From: an uncultured Acidobacteriota bacterium
GTDB taxonomy: Bacteria; Acidobacteriota; Terriglobia; Terriglobales; Acidobacteriaceae
DNA: 37,739 nt
NCBI GenBank assembly: GCA_903832295.1
Contig: CAILAZ010000164.1
Location: 1-37,739, forward strand
Reading direction: 5' to 3'
Part shown: positions 8,378-17,781 of the stretch, piece after piece
How positions within the stretch are numbered: position 1 is the stretch's first letter
Layout of the letters: every line of letters starts with the position of its first letter
The notes under the pieces: model-generated
Told to the model about the DNA's origin: nothing
The model's database searches: none
Seen by the model: only the letters and a program-made list of their open reading frames with translations
Position numbers and translations under genes: made by a program

Positions 8378-10282
8378 ATGGCCGCCGAGGAAGAAGTTCT
8401 AGGAAAAGCATACGATAGCCGGATTGTTCGACGGCTATTGAAGTATCTGACGCCCTACACGCTGCAGGTCGCGCTGGCGATGGCTGCCATCGTGTTGAAG
8501 GCAGGCGCCGACGTGCTCGGGCCGTACCTGACCAAGACTGCCATCGACAAGTACCTTTCGGCTCACGCCGGAGGACACTCCTTTCTCGACCGCTACCTGA
8601 GCCCGGAGCCCCTGGTCGGGATCGCGCAGGTCAGCGGGATGTTCCTGAGCGTGTTGCTGCTGGGCTTCGTCTTCGAATTTACCCAGACCTACCTGATGCA
8701 GTGGACCGGGCAGAAGGTGATGTTCGATCTGCGCAGCCAGCTCTACCGGCATCTGCAGCGGATGGATATCTCCTTCTTCGACAAGAATCCCGTGGGGCGG
8801 CTGGTGACGCGGGTGACGACCGACGTGGACGCGCTGAATGAGATGTTCACCTCGGGCGTTGTATCCATCGTCGAAGACGTCTTCGTGCTGGTTGGAATTC
8901 TCTGGGTTATGCTCTCGATGAGTTGGCGTTTGGCGCTGATCTCCTTCGTCGTGCTGCCGATCATCATTGTCGCCACGCAGGTCTTCCGCAAGTCGGTGCG
9001 AGAGAGCTACCGGCGCATCCGCGCGGCCATTGCGCGAATTAACTCTTTCCTCCAGGAGCATGTCAGCGGCATCGTTCCATTGCAGCTCTTCAATCGCGAA
9101 CGCAAGTCGTATGAGGAGTTCAAGGAGGTAAACGCGCAGCACATGGAAGCGTTTAAAGACGCCATCATGGCCTATGCGCTCTACTATCCAGTTGTGGAGA
9201 CGCTCTCCTCAATCGCCATTGCCTGCGTGCTCTGGTACGGCGGACACAGTGTGCTGTCGGGCATCACCACCCTGGGCGTGCTGGTGGCATTCATGCAGTA
9301 CGCGCAGCGATTTTTTCGTCCCATCCAGGATCTGAGCGAGAAGTTCAACATTCTGCAATCAGCCATGGCCGCCGCCGAGCGGGTTTTCAAATTGCTGGAT
9401 ACCGAGCCGAAAATCCAGTCGCCGGCTGTGGAGAAGGATGCACGAGGTCCGGGGCGCATCGAGTTTGACAATGTGTGGTTCGCCTACCGGCAGCTTCCGG
9501 TGGAGAAGGATGGCGCGGCGGCGCGGGGCGAAGAGTGGGACTGGATTCTGCGCGGTGTCTCTTTCACCATTGAACCCGGCGAGACGGTGGCGATTGTGGG
9601 ACACACGGGCGCAGGCAAGACCACGCTCATTTCTCTGCTGCTGCGTTTTTACGATGTGCAGAAGGGTGCGGTGAGGATCGACGGCATCGATGTGCGCGAG
9701 ATGAATCTGCAGGCCCTGCGGCGGCGCTGCGGAGTTGTACTGCAAGACCCGTTCCTCTTCAGCGGGACGATTGCGGACAACATCAAGCTGGGCTCCGCCC
9801 ACGTTACGCGCGCGGCGGTGGAGAGCGCAGCCGAAGAGGTAAACGTCGCCGAGTTCATCCGGTCGCTGCCAGAGGGTTTTGACTCTCTATTACAGGAACG
9901 CGGCAATACGCTCTCGACAGGACAGAAGCAGCTTGTCTCTTTTGCGCGGGCGTTGGCGCACAACCCACGCATCCTGATCCTGGATGAAGCGACCTCCAGC
10001 GTGGACACCGAGACGGAGTTCCGCGTGCGCGAGGCGCTGACCCGGTTGGTGGAGGGGCGCACCTCGCTGATTATTGCGCACCGGCTTTCCACCATTCAGC
10101 GGGCCGATAAGATCATCGTGATGCACAAGGGCAAGGTTCGCGAGATGGGCAGCCATCAGCAGTTGCTCGCTGCACGCGGCGTCTACTGGAAGCTCTACCA
10201 GTTGCAGTACAAGGACCAGGAACTGGGCGCGGCGCTGGCTGCCGTTCCGGGGCAGGCGGTTCCCGAGGCTCGGGCGGACTAG
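8378..10282 (+). CDS. ABC transporter half-molecule (permease fused to ATPase, MsbA/MdlB-like)
   Basis: 634 residues: a six-helix exporter domain (about 30-320), then a nucleotide-binding domain with Walker A GHTGAGKTT (about 408-416), signature LSTGQKQL (from about 512), Walker B ILILDEA (from about 531) and the H-loop histidine in IIAHRLS. The signature LSTGQ instead of LSGGQ is common in MdlB/YheH-type subunits. A hydrophilic insertion of about ten residues (KDGAAARGEEWDW) follows the A-loop. It must dimerise; no partner half is adjacent, so a homodimer is plausible. The neighbouring lpxB makes a lipid A flippase role possible but unproven. Confidence 0.9.
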   Translation: MAAEEEVLGKAYDSRIVRRLLKYLTPYTLQVALAMAAIVLKAGADVLGPYLTKTAIDKYLSAHAGGHSFLDRYLSPEPLVGIAQVSGMFLSVLLLGFVFEFTQTYLMQWTGQKVMFDLRSQLYRHLQRMDISFFDKNPVGRLVTRVTTDVDALNEMFTSGVVSIVEDVFVLVGILWVMLSMSWRLALISFVVLPIIIVATQVFRKSVRESYRRIRAAIARINSFLQEHVSGIVPLQLFNRERKSYEEFKEVNAQHMEAFKDAIMAYALYYPVVETLSSIAIACVLWYGGHSVLSGITTLGVLVAFMQYAQRFFRPIQDLSEKFNILQSAMAAAERVFKLLDTEPKIQSPAVEKDARGPGRIEFDNVWFAYRQLPVEKDGAAARGEEWDWILRGVSFTIEPGETVAIVGHTGAGKTTLISLLLRFYDVQKGAVRIDGIDVREMNLQALRRRCGVVLQDPFLFSGTIADNIKLGSAHVTRAAVESAAEEVNVAEFIRSLPEGFDSLLQERGNTLSTGQKQLVSFARALAHNPRILILDEATSSVDTETEFRVREALTRLVEGRTSLIIAHRLSTIQRADKIIVMHKGKVREMGSHQQLLAARGVYWKLYQLQYKDQELGAALAAVPGQAVPEARAD

Positions 10283-10296
10283 GCGCTTCCTTGAAA

Positions 10297-10326
10297 TTGA
10301 CATTCTTCGCCGCCGCCGCCTGATAT
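10297..10326 (+). promoter_or_regulatory. possible promoter before lpxB
   Basis: TTGACA at 10297-10302 is a perfect -35 hexamer. TGATAT at 10321-10326 could be the -10 after an 18-base spacer. The transcript would start only a few bases before the lpxB ATG at 10338, giving a very short leader. This is pattern matching only. Confidence 0.3.
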
Positions 10327-10337
10327 CCTGTCGGCGC

Positions 10338-11552
10338 ATGTCCAGAACAGAAGATTCCGATTCGAAACGTCCGCTGCGCGTCATGATCTCCGCCGGAGAG
10401 GCTTCCGGTGAGATGTATGGCGCGGAGCTGCTGACGGCTTTGCGCGCGCAGCACAGTGGCGCAGTCGAGTGCTTCGGCATGGGCGGCGAGCGCATGATCG
10501 AAGCCGGATGCGAACTGGTGGTCCACGCCCGCGATGTAGCCGTGGTCGGACTCTTCGAAGTGCTCAGCCATCTGCCGGGCATCTACCGTGAGTTTCACAG
10601 GCTGCTGGCAGAGGTGGACAGGCGGCGGCCTGATGTCGCCGTGCTCATCGACTTCCCCGATTGGAATTTCCGGCTGGCTGCGCAGTTGCACCGGCGGGGA
10701 ATCCCGGTGGTGTACTACGTGAGCCCCCAACTCTGGGCGTGGCGCAAGGGACGTCTGAAGCTGGTGCAGAGATACGTTTCCGAGATGCTGGTGATTTTCC
10801 CGTTCGAGCGGGAGTTCTATGCGCAAAACGGAGTGCAGGTCGAGTTTGTCGGGCATCCATTGAGCGAGTTGAAGCTCCCAACACAGAGCAGGGCGGAGTT
10901 CGCGGAACGCTGGGAGTTGGACGAATCCCGAAGATGGATTGCGCTGCTGCCGGGGAGTCGCAGGAAAGAGCTTCGACTTAATCTCCCAGCCATGCTGGGG
11001 GCGGCCGAAGAGCTGGGCCCCGGGTTCGAGTTTGTGATGCCGGTGGCGAGTACTTTGGATCAGCTTTGGGTGCGGGACCAGATCGCGGCATGCTCCCGTA
11101 GGGTTAAGGTCACTTTGACGAATGACGCCCGCAGCAGCCTCCTTCATTCGCGTGCAGGCGTAGTGGCCAGCGGCACGGCCACCGTGGAGGCCGCGCTGAT
11201 CGGCACGCCCTTCGTGATGGTTTATCGCGTGGCCGACCTCACCTGGACACTGGGGCGGCACCTGGTGAACCTGCCGCACTATGGGATGGTGAACCTGGTC
11301 GCCGGGAGGCGGGTGGTTCCGGAACTGATCCAGGATGACTTTACGCCGGCCAGAGTGAAGCAGGAAGTGCTCAGACTGCTGGAGGACGGCCCCGCGCGCA
11401 TGACCATGACGGATGCCCTTTCGGAGGTACAAGGGAGGCTTCGCGGCGACTCCGTGGGTGCAACGAACTCCGATGCGGTCGAAGCCACGGCGCATCGCGC
11501 AGCCCGGGCGGTATTGCGCGTTGCGGAAATTGCCCTGCGCGAGAGAGAATAG
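10338..11552 (+). CDS. lpxB: lipid-A-disaccharide synthase
   Basis: 404 residues of the GT19 family. LpxB joins UDP-2,3-diacylglucosamine and lipid X to form the lipid A disaccharide at the cytoplasmic face of the inner membrane. Landmarks are ISAGEASGEMYGAELL near the N-terminus, FGMGGERM, the conserved YYVSPQLWAW, VEFVGHPL, LLPGSRRKEL, and ASGTATVEAALIGTPFVMVYR in the donor-binding domain. It lies 55 bases after the ABC gene. The unusually long C-terminal tail (about 25 residues after the last conserved helix) has no recognised motif. Its presence shows a Gram-negative outer membrane. Confidence 0.95.
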   Translation: MSRTEDSDSKRPLRVMISAGEASGEMYGAELLTALRAQHSGAVECFGMGGERMIEAGCELVVHARDVAVVGLFEVLSHLPGIYREFHRLLAEVDRRRPDVAVLIDFPDWNFRLAAQLHRRGIPVVYYVSPQLWAWRKGRLKLVQRYVSEMLVIFPFEREFYAQNGVQVEFVGHPLSELKLPTQSRAEFAERWELDESRRWIALLPGSRRKELRLNLPAMLGAAEELGPGFEFVMPVASTLDQLWVRDQIAACSRRVKVTLTNDARSSLLHSRAGVVASGTATVEAALIGTPFVMVYRVADLTWTLGRHLVNLPHYGMVNLVAGRRVVPELIQDDFTPARVKQEVLRLLEDGPARMTMTDALSEVQGRLRGDSVGATNSDAVEATAHRAARAVLRVAEIALRERE

Positions 11553-11633
11553 GCGCGCATCCAGAGAAGCTGTTCAGCATCTTCTGTACGATTTCATACA
11601 TCAAGTAAGGTTGTGCAACTTAGCAGGAGCAAT

Positions 11634-13745
11634 ATGCCAATGCAATCTGCAGGACGGACCAAGACCCGCGCCGTTCTTGTAACCCTGATCGTTCTCGCCG
11701 GGTTGCTCCCGGCGGCATCCATGTGGGCTGCTGAGAAGCCGCGAATTCAGGCAGAAGATTACTCGATTGAGGCCAAGGTGTCTCCGCAGTCGCACAAACT
11801 GACGGCGCGAGCCGTGGTCAAGTTCGTGGCTCTGGACGACATCAGCATCGCTACTTTTGAGTTGCACAATTCCCTGCGGGTAACCCAGGTGACCGACGAG
11901 CAGGGCAACGCGTTGGCCGCGGAGCGGGTTTCGCAGGATTCGTCGATCCGTGTGCCGCTGCCCAACGGCATGACCAAGGGACAGGAAGCCACGCTGACGT
12001 TTGATTACGAGGGAATCGTGACCTCAGCCGACGACAGTCCGGTTCCGGGCCTGAGACTTGCCTATGTTGGCGACCCCATCACATATTTGCTTTATTCCGG
12101 GCGCTGGTTTCCGGTGACGAATTACGGCATCGACCGCTTCACCGCGCGGCTTAAGATCAGCGCGCCCCCGGAGTACACCGTGGTTGCCAGCGGCGGCGCG
12201 GCTGTGGCGGAAGGCGGAGCAGCAGACAGCTCCAAGCCCGCAGAGGACGCCGCGAAACCAAAGCTTCAGGCCCGCCCCCGGACCGAGAAGAGGGAGAAGA
12301 CGGCTTCTGCTCCCACCAAGGCTGGTGGCGCGAAGGCCGACGCGGGAATGAAGACATTCAGCTTCACCTGGACAAAACCGAGCTTTCCGGGAACAGTGGT
12401 GATCGGCAAGTTTGTGGACACACCCGTAAGCGAAGCGGGAATGACCGTTCACACATATTTTCTGAAGGACAAGGCCGGGCTGGCGCAGCAGTATGGCGAA
12501 ACGGTAGCAAAGGAACTTGGTTTCTTCATCACCATCTATGGCGTCCCCATCAGTTCTGAGCTGAAACTGGTGGAGCTTCCAGACGATTCCGTTCCCACGG
12601 CCTGGGCTCCAGAGGTGGTGGGGATCGCGGCGCGCAACATCAATGCAAAGGTGAATTACCGGCTGCTGGCCAACGCCGTTGCGCACCAGTGGTTTGGGAC
12701 CATCGTGAGCCCGGCCACGCGCAATGACTGGTGGATCCAGGACGGGGGCGCCCGCTACAGCGAAAGCCGCTACATCGAATATGCTTCCGGCCCGGCCGGT
12801 GCGCAGGAGGCCGTGAAGGATATGGCGGTTGGCGCGCTTGCCTATGACAGCGTTCCGCTTGGGCAGATCGGCACCCTGGACACTTTTGACCCGGTATTCC
12901 AATCGATGGCCAACGACAAGGGCGGCATGGTCTATCACATGCTGCGCTGGGTGATGGGAGATCAGCGCTTTGACAAGGCGATGCGCACGCTCTTCCAGAG
13001 CTATAGCGGCAAGCCCGTTGGAGTGAAGGATCTGCAGAAAGTGACGGAGGATATCCAGGGAGAACAGATGACCTGGTTCTTCTCGCAGTGGCTGGATTCG
13101 ACCGGCGCGCCGGAGTTCAAAAACAAGTACACCGTCTTCCGCGTGAAGAAGGGATTCCGCGTCGTTGGACAGGTGCAGCAGGATCTCGACCTCTTCCGCA
13201 TGCCGGTGCAACTGAAGATTGACACCGACGGAAAAACAGAGGACAAGACGATTGATGTGGTGGGCACCGACTCCAGCTACACAATCGAAACCTTCGGCAA
13301 GCCGAGACGCATCACTGTCGATCCTAACAATTGGGTGCTTAAGAACTCGGGCGACCTGAAGTTGCGCACGGCAATCATGCGCGGACAGCAGATGGTGCAG
13401 CAGGGAAACCTGGCAGACTCGCTGAAGGAGTTCCAGAGGGCAATTGAGCAAAACAAGAACAGCTCACTGGCCCACTACCGCATTGCGGAAGTCTTTTACT
13501 TGCAGCGGAATTACCAGGCTGCCGCCAACGCATATCGTGATTCCCTGAATGGCGACGGCGAGCCACGCTGGACCGAGGTATGGAGCCACATACAACTTGG
13601 CAAGATCTTCGACATTACCGGGCAGCGCGAGCGAGCTCTGGGCGAATACCGACAGGCTCTACAGACCAATGACAACACCCAAGGGGCGCTGGACGAGGGC
13701 CGCAAGTATCTCAGCACGCCCTTCCAGAGGACGGATCAACAATAA
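11634..13745 (+). CDS. secreted M1-peptidase-like protein with TPR repeats, zinc site lost
   Basis: 703 residues from ATG 11634, chosen for its AGGAG at 11625-11629 (another ATG at 11640 is equally possible). A signal peptide (about 1-33, ending SMWA-AEKP) points to export. An M1 N-terminal beta domain is followed by an Ala/Lys-rich low-complexity linker (about 195-245), a gluzincin-like domain and a C-terminal TPR region (about 580-690). M1 enzymes need HExxH-x18-E. Here the aligned segment is LLANAVAHQWFG, so the first His and catalytic Glu are Asn347 and Ala348; only His351 remains. The distal ligand position reads QDG (Asp370) instead of NEG. I infer a non-catalytic scaffold or binding protein. 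Confidence 0.85.
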   Translation: MPMQSAGRTKTRAVLVTLIVLAGLLPAASMWAAEKPRIQAEDYSIEAKVSPQSHKLTARAVVKFVALDDISIATFELHNSLRVTQVTDEQGNALAAERVSQDSSIRVPLPNGMTKGQEATLTFDYEGIVTSADDSPVPGLRLAYVGDPITYLLYSGRWFPVTNYGIDRFTARLKISAPPEYTVVASGGAAVAEGGAADSSKPAEDAAKPKLQARPRTEKREKTASAPTKAGGAKADAGMKTFSFTWTKPSFPGTVVIGKFVDTPVSEAGMTVHTYFLKDKAGLAQQYGETVAKELGFFITIYGVPISSELKLVELPDDSVPTAWAPEVVGIAARNINAKVNYRLLANAVAHQWFGTIVSPATRNDWWIQDGGARYSESRYIEYASGPAGAQEAVKDMAVGALAYDSVPLGQIGTLDTFDPVFQSMANDKGGMVYHMLRWVMGDQRFDKAMRTLFQSYSGKPVGVKDLQKVTEDIQGEQMTWFFSQWLDSTGAPEFKNKYTVFRVKKGFRVVGQVQQDLDLFRMPVQLKIDTDGKTEDKTIDVVGTDSSYTIETFGKPRRITVDPNNWVLKNSGDLKLRTAIMRGQQMVQQGNLADSLKEFQRAIEQNKNSSLAHYRIAEVFYLQRNYQAAANAYRDSLNGDGEPRWTEVWSHIQLGKIFDITGQRERALGEYRQALQTNDNTQGALDEGRKYLSTPFQRTDQQ

Positions 13746-13768
13746 GAAGGGCTTGCCGCTCAAAAGAA

Positions 13769-13796
13769 CAAGAGCCACGCACCAGCGCGGCTCTTG
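13769..13796. terminator. bidirectional terminator between convergent genes
   Basis: CAAGAGCC (13769-13776) pairs perfectly with GGCTCTTG (13789-13796) around a 12-base loop. It sits between the converging M1-like gene and the minus-strand NAD-binding gene. On the minus strand the stem is followed by TTCTTTTG, a better U tract than on the plus strand. Confidence 0.6.
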
Positions 13797-13817
13797 ACTT
13801 TCGTACATACGATTGGG

Positions 13818-14378
13818 TCAGGCTTTCGCCGCAGAGTGGCCGTCGCGAGTGATGGTGTAGGCGGCAGCCATGCGCTCGGCCAGTTGCGTGGCTACGGCCA
13901 GCGCCCGCTCGCTGGTAAACGCCGAGCAGTGTATCTCCGCCTCGTCGCCGGAGAAATACATTCCAACGATGGAATCCGCCTTGGCTGAGGTGTCAGAGAG
14001 ATCCAGGGCGTGGCAGTTGCTCACAATAACCGTGTCAGGCAGGCAGATGCGGTCCAGCAGGCAGAACATCTCCAGCTTTGACTCGGCTTCGTCCGGGCCT
14101 GTTTCCATCACGATGCGAGCCCGGCGGGCGGCATCTTCGATGCTGGTGGCACAGTCTATGCGCGCGAATGCCTCGTCAGCCTGCGCGCGATCCAGTGCAC
14201 CGGAATCGACGGCGTCATCCAGTGTCTGGCGTATCTCCTGCCGTGCGTAAGTCAGCGAGGTCGGGATCAGATCTTCGAGGATCACTCGGAATCCGGCGAC
14301 AGCAGCACGGCGGGCAAGAGCACGCCCAACCTTTCCGGCGCCGATGACCGCAATGGTATCCGCGTCTGGACCCGCCAT
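13818..14378 (-). CDS. stand-alone 3-hydroxyacyl-CoA dehydrogenase-type NAD-binding domain
   Basis: 186 residues that match only the N-terminal Rossmann domain of 3-hydroxyacyl-CoA dehydrogenases: AVIGAGKVGRALA (GxGxxG) near residue 10, a helix-rich connection (TLDDAVDSGAL), then METGPDEAESKLEMFCLLDR and SNCHALDLSD, corresponding to the E-x-hydrophobic-K-x5-F and SNTS segments. The catalytic C-terminal dimerisation domain is absent. The S-N-T-S site reads SNCHALDLS and the usual catalytic His-Glu pair is not evident. It starts two bases after the stop of the 59-residue gene, indicating translational coupling. NAD binding is likely; an enzymatic role is uncertain. Confidence 0.75.
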   Translation of the reverse strand: MAGPDADTIAVIGAGKVGRALARRAAVAGFRVILEDLIPTSLTYARQEIRQTLDDAVDSGALDRAQADEAFARIDCATSIEDAARRARIVMETGPDEAESKLEMFCLLDRICLPDTVIVSNCHALDLSDTSAKADSIVGMYFSGDEAEIHCSAFTSERALAVATQLAERMAAAYTITRDGHSAAKA

Positions 14379-14380
14379 CC

Positions 14381-14560
14381 CTACTTCCCCAGCTCTTCGA
14401 CCATCTTGGTGAAATTTGGATCGGAATTGCGCATATATTCCGCAAGTTTCTGGCGCTCTTCCTGCGAAATGAAGCCGCTGCCGACGACAATGCGCCGGAG
14501 TGTGGTGGAAATGTCATCCACGTAGTTCATCAATCGAATCAGCTCGCCACTTGAAGCCAT
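14381..14560 (-). CDS. small helical protein, 59 residues, function unknown
   Basis: The ATG at 14560 is chosen because AGGAGG lies five bases upstream; the longer frame to 14752 has no such site and odd composition. The product, from MASSGELIRLMNYVDDIS to NFTKMVEELGK, is probably all helical and soluble, without Cys or transmembrane segments. It is tightly linked to the NAD-binding gene downstream. I do not recognise a family. Confidence 0.65.
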   Translation of the reverse strand: MASSGELIRLMNYVDDISTTLRRIVVGSGFISQEERQKLAEYMRNSDPNFTKMVEELGK

Positions 14561-14736
14561 GATGCCTCCTGAAAAACCTTGGATGCACTTCGATTCCCGA
14601 AGACATCGCAAAACAGTATTGTCTGCGTTCGCGGCGGGTTCGTCAAAAGCCATATGCGGAGCGCAACTCACATCTCCGCATTTCCGCGCATCTAAAGCCA
14701 CTGAATGCAGGAGCCACGGCTCCAGGCGATCCGAGA

Positions 14737-17700
14737 ATGCGCGCGCAAACACTCCCCCTGCCCCAGACAGCCAACGAAGCCTCAGAGTTCCTGAATCAGC
14801 TCTCCCGCGACCAGCGGCGGCTACGGCCGGGATCCGCCTATCGCATGCAGTTCAACCAGAGCTTCCGTTTTTCGGACGGAATCCGGCTGATCCAATATTT
14901 GAAGCGCCTCGGAATCACTACCCTGTACGCTTCTCCAATTCTGGCGGCGCGCGCCGGAAGCATGCACGGCTATGACATCACAGACCATAACCGGATCAAC
15001 CCTGAGATTGGCACGGAAGCCGAGTTGCACGAGCTACTCGACGAGTTAATGCGCCATGGCATGGGATTGATGCTGGACGTGGTTCCCAACCACATGGGTG
15101 TGGGCTACGGAACCAATCTCTGGTGGCGCGATGTGCTGGAAAACGGCCGCACCTCTGAATACGCGAACTTCTTTGACATTGACTGGAATCCACTTAAGAC
15201 AGAGTTACTCAACAAAGTGCTGCTGCCGATCCTCGGAAACCAGTACGGTGAAGAGTTGGAAGCTGGCCGCATCGCGCTGGTGCAGCAAGGCGGCGGTTTT
15301 TGCATCGAGTATTTTGACAAGGTGCTGCCGGTTGATCCGCAGACCATTCCACTGATCTTTAACGCGCAAAGCGATTTGCGTCCGTCCGGAGATACCGCGC
15401 GGGAATTTCTCGCATCGCTGGCTGCCTTTGCCGAGTTGCCGCCGCACACTTCTGCCGAGCCAGAGCGCAGTTCACGCCGCCAGCGCGAGATTCCCTTTCT
15501 CCTGCGGCGTTTTGCCGAGTTGGAAGAACGCTCCCCCGAGGTGCGCGACGTTGTGCAGGCGGCGGTGAAGAGAATCAATGGGACGCCCGGCGACGCCCGC
15601 AGTTTCGATGCCCTGCACCAGTTGCTCGAAGCCCAGGTCTATCGGCTCGCGCATTGGCGGGTCTCGGCAGAGGAAATCAACTATCGCCGTTTCTTTGATG
15701 TGAATGATCTGATCGGACTGCGCATGGAGGACCCGCAGGTTTTCGCCGCCACTCAGAAGCTGATCAGGAGGCTGCTGGCCGAGGATGCGGTGATCGGACT
15801 GCGCATCGATCATCCGGACGGGATGTTCAACCCTCCGCAATATTTCACGCGCCTGCAAATGCTCTTTGCGGCAGCCAAGCTATATGGTCCCACTCCCGTC
15901 GGCGAAGTTGCAGAGAACGGAATTGAACTGAACGTCCAGACTGCATTCAGCCAGCACGCGCCCGCTCCGGGGCAGGAGCCGTTTTATGTGGTTGTCGAGA
16001 AAATTCTGGAGGAAGGTGAATCGCTGCCCCGCGATTGGCTGGTGAGCGGAAGTGTTGGATACGAGTTCACAAATGCAGTGAACGGCATCTTCATCGATGC
16101 GCGCAATCGTAAGAACTTCACCAACCTGTACCACCGGTTGATCGGAGAGTCGCTTAACGTGGAGCGGCTCATCTACCAGGCAAAGAAGCTGGTAATGCTC
16201 TCCGCGCTCTCCAGCGAGGTGAACGTACTCAGCCACATGCTGGACGAAATCAGTTCCACCAACCGCCGTGCCCGCGACTTCACGCGAAAGGTACTGCGCG
16301 ACGCAATACGCGAAACCATTGCCTGCTTCCCCGTCTATCGAACCTACGTCGATGAGCGCGGAAACATCAGCGAACGCGACCGGGAGTTCATTGCGCGCGC
16401 AATCGCTTCTGCAAAGCGCATCAACGGCTCCATGGCGCCGCAGGTGTTTGACTTCCTGCAGGACATACTACTTTTGCGCGAAGACAGTGGCGGCCCGGCG
16501 ATTCACGGCTATCGCAAGCAACTCTACTTTTCACTCAAATTCCAGCAACTCACCGGGCCGGTGATGGCCAAAGGAGTGGAAGACACAGTTTGTTACGTAT
16601 ATAACCGGTTCATTTCGGTGAATGAAGTCGGCGGCAATCCGGGGAGCTTCGGCGTTTCTGTGGAGGATTTCCATCGAAAGAACCAGGCGCGCGCGGAGTT
16701 GTGGCCCGACGCGCTGCTCACCACCTCCACCCACGATACAAAGCGCAGTGAAGATGTGCGCATGCGCCTGGATGTGCTGAGCGAGATGCCTCGCCCATGG
16801 GCCGCGCAGGTCATGCGCTGGCGGCGAATCAATCGAGCCAGGCGCAGGCCCATCAAAGACGCATCCGGCATCCCTGACAACAACGAAGAGTATTTTCTCT
16901 ACCAGACCCTTGCCGGGACATGGCCAATGCCGCGGCAGACCTCGCTCACTGCCGCCGACTGGGCGCTGAGCCGCGAGGAGCGATTGGCCTACATTGCGCG
17001 AATCCAGGAGTACATGCAGAAGGCCGTGCACGAGGGCAAGATCAACCTGAGCTGGATTAACCCGAACCAGGAATATTCCGAAGCGCTCAGCCGGTTCATC
17101 GCTCGCATACTTTCTCCCGGTACCCAGGCCAAGCCAAATAACTTTCTCCGCCTGATGCATGAGTTCGTGCCGCGACTAGCCTGGTTCGGCGTAATAAACT
17201 CGCTGGCGCAGGTGCTATTGAAGCTCACTTCGCCCGGCGTGCCTGACATTTATCAGGGCCAGGAGGTCTTCGACTTCAGCCTCGTCGATCCCGACAATCG
17301 CCGCCCGGTTGACTTCGCCTTCCGAGACGAGGCGCTCCGTGCCCTGGAGCAACGCGAAGCAAGCTCGGAACTGTGTCGTGATCTCTTCGCCAGTTGGACG
17401 GATGGACGGCTCAAGCTCTGGACCACGCACCGCGCGTTGCAGGCGCGCAGTGAAGCCGCGCCGCTCTTCCGGCATGGAAACTACTTTGCGCTCCCGGTGG
17501 AAGGGGATCGAAGTGAGCACGCGCTCGGATTTGTCCGCCGCCACGAGCAGCGCACCGCGCTGGTGGCGGTTCCTCGCCTGAATTTCACACTCTTGAATGG
17601 AGAGGCCCGGCTTGCCCGGGCAGAAGATTGGGGAACCACGCGGCTGCGGGTTCCCCAGGAACTAGCCGGCCATCGCCTTCAAAATGCATTCACCGGCGAG

Positions 17701-17781
17701 GCCATCGTGATTCCGAGCGACCGATGTTTGCTATGCGCTGAAGTGTTCGCCGCCTTCCCCGTGGCCCTTCTGGTCGAATGA
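14737..17781 (+). CDS. treY: malto-oligosyltrehalose synthase
   Basis: A 1014-residue GH13 enzyme that isomerises the reducing-end alpha-1,4 bond of maltodextrin to alpha-1,1, the first step of the TreY-TreZ trehalose route. N-terminal YRMQFNQSFRFSD and GSMHGYDITDHNRINPEIG are TreY hallmarks. Catalytic residues are visible: nucleophile Asp358 in GLRIDHPDG, acid/base Glu421 in VVVEKILEEGE, and Asp667 in THDTKRSEDVR; region I is DVVPNHMG. It is longer than typical bacterial TreY (roughly 700-930 residues), with an extra segment around 225-290. No treZ gene is in the window. The 3' end overlaps malQ on the other strand. Confidence 0.93.
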   Translation: MRAQTLPLPQTANEASEFLNQLSRDQRRLRPGSAYRMQFNQSFRFSDGIRLIQYLKRLGITTLYASPILAARAGSMHGYDITDHNRINPEIGTEAELHELLDELMRHGMGLMLDVVPNHMGVGYGTNLWWRDVLENGRTSEYANFFDIDWNPLKTELLNKVLLPILGNQYGEELEAGRIALVQQGGGFCIEYFDKVLPVDPQTIPLIFNAQSDLRPSGDTAREFLASLAAFAELPPHTSAEPERSSRRQREIPFLLRRFAELEERSPEVRDVVQAAVKRINGTPGDARSFDALHQLLEAQVYRLAHWRVSAEEINYRRFFDVNDLIGLRMEDPQVFAATQKLIRRLLAEDAVIGLRIDHPDGMFNPPQYFTRLQMLFAAAKLYGPTPVGEVAENGIELNVQTAFSQHAPAPGQEPFYVVVEKILEEGESLPRDWLVSGSVGYEFTNAVNGIFIDARNRKNFTNLYHRLIGESLNVERLIYQAKKLVMLSALSSEVNVLSHMLDEISSTNRRARDFTRKVLRDAIRETIACFPVYRTYVDERGNISERDREFIARAIASAKRINGSMAPQVFDFLQDILLLREDSGGPAIHGYRKQLYFSLKFQQLTGPVMAKGVEDTVCYVYNRFISVNEVGGNPGSFGVSVEDFHRKNQARAELWPDALLTTSTHDTKRSEDVRMRLDVLSEMPRPWAAQVMRWRRINRARRRPIKDASGIPDNNEEYFLYQTLAGTWPMPRQTSLTAADWALSREERLAYIARIQEYMQKAVHEGKINLSWINPNQEYSEALSRFIARILSPGTQAKPNNFLRLMHEFVPRLAWFGVINSLAQVLLKLTSPGVPDIYQGQEVFDFSLVDPDNRRPVDFAFRDEALRALEQREASSELCRDLFASWTDGRLKLWTTHRALQARSEAAPLFRHGNYFALPVEGDRSEHALGFVRRHEQRTALVAVPRLNFTLLNGEARLARAEDWGTTRLRVPQELAGHRLQNAFTGEAIVIPSDRCLLCAEVFAAFPVALLVE

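Noticed and set aside
9890-11495. long minus-strand open frames opposite the ABC transporter and lpxB
   Set aside because: Shadows of GC-rich genes; low-complexity His/Arg/Gln/Pro-rich translations without domains.
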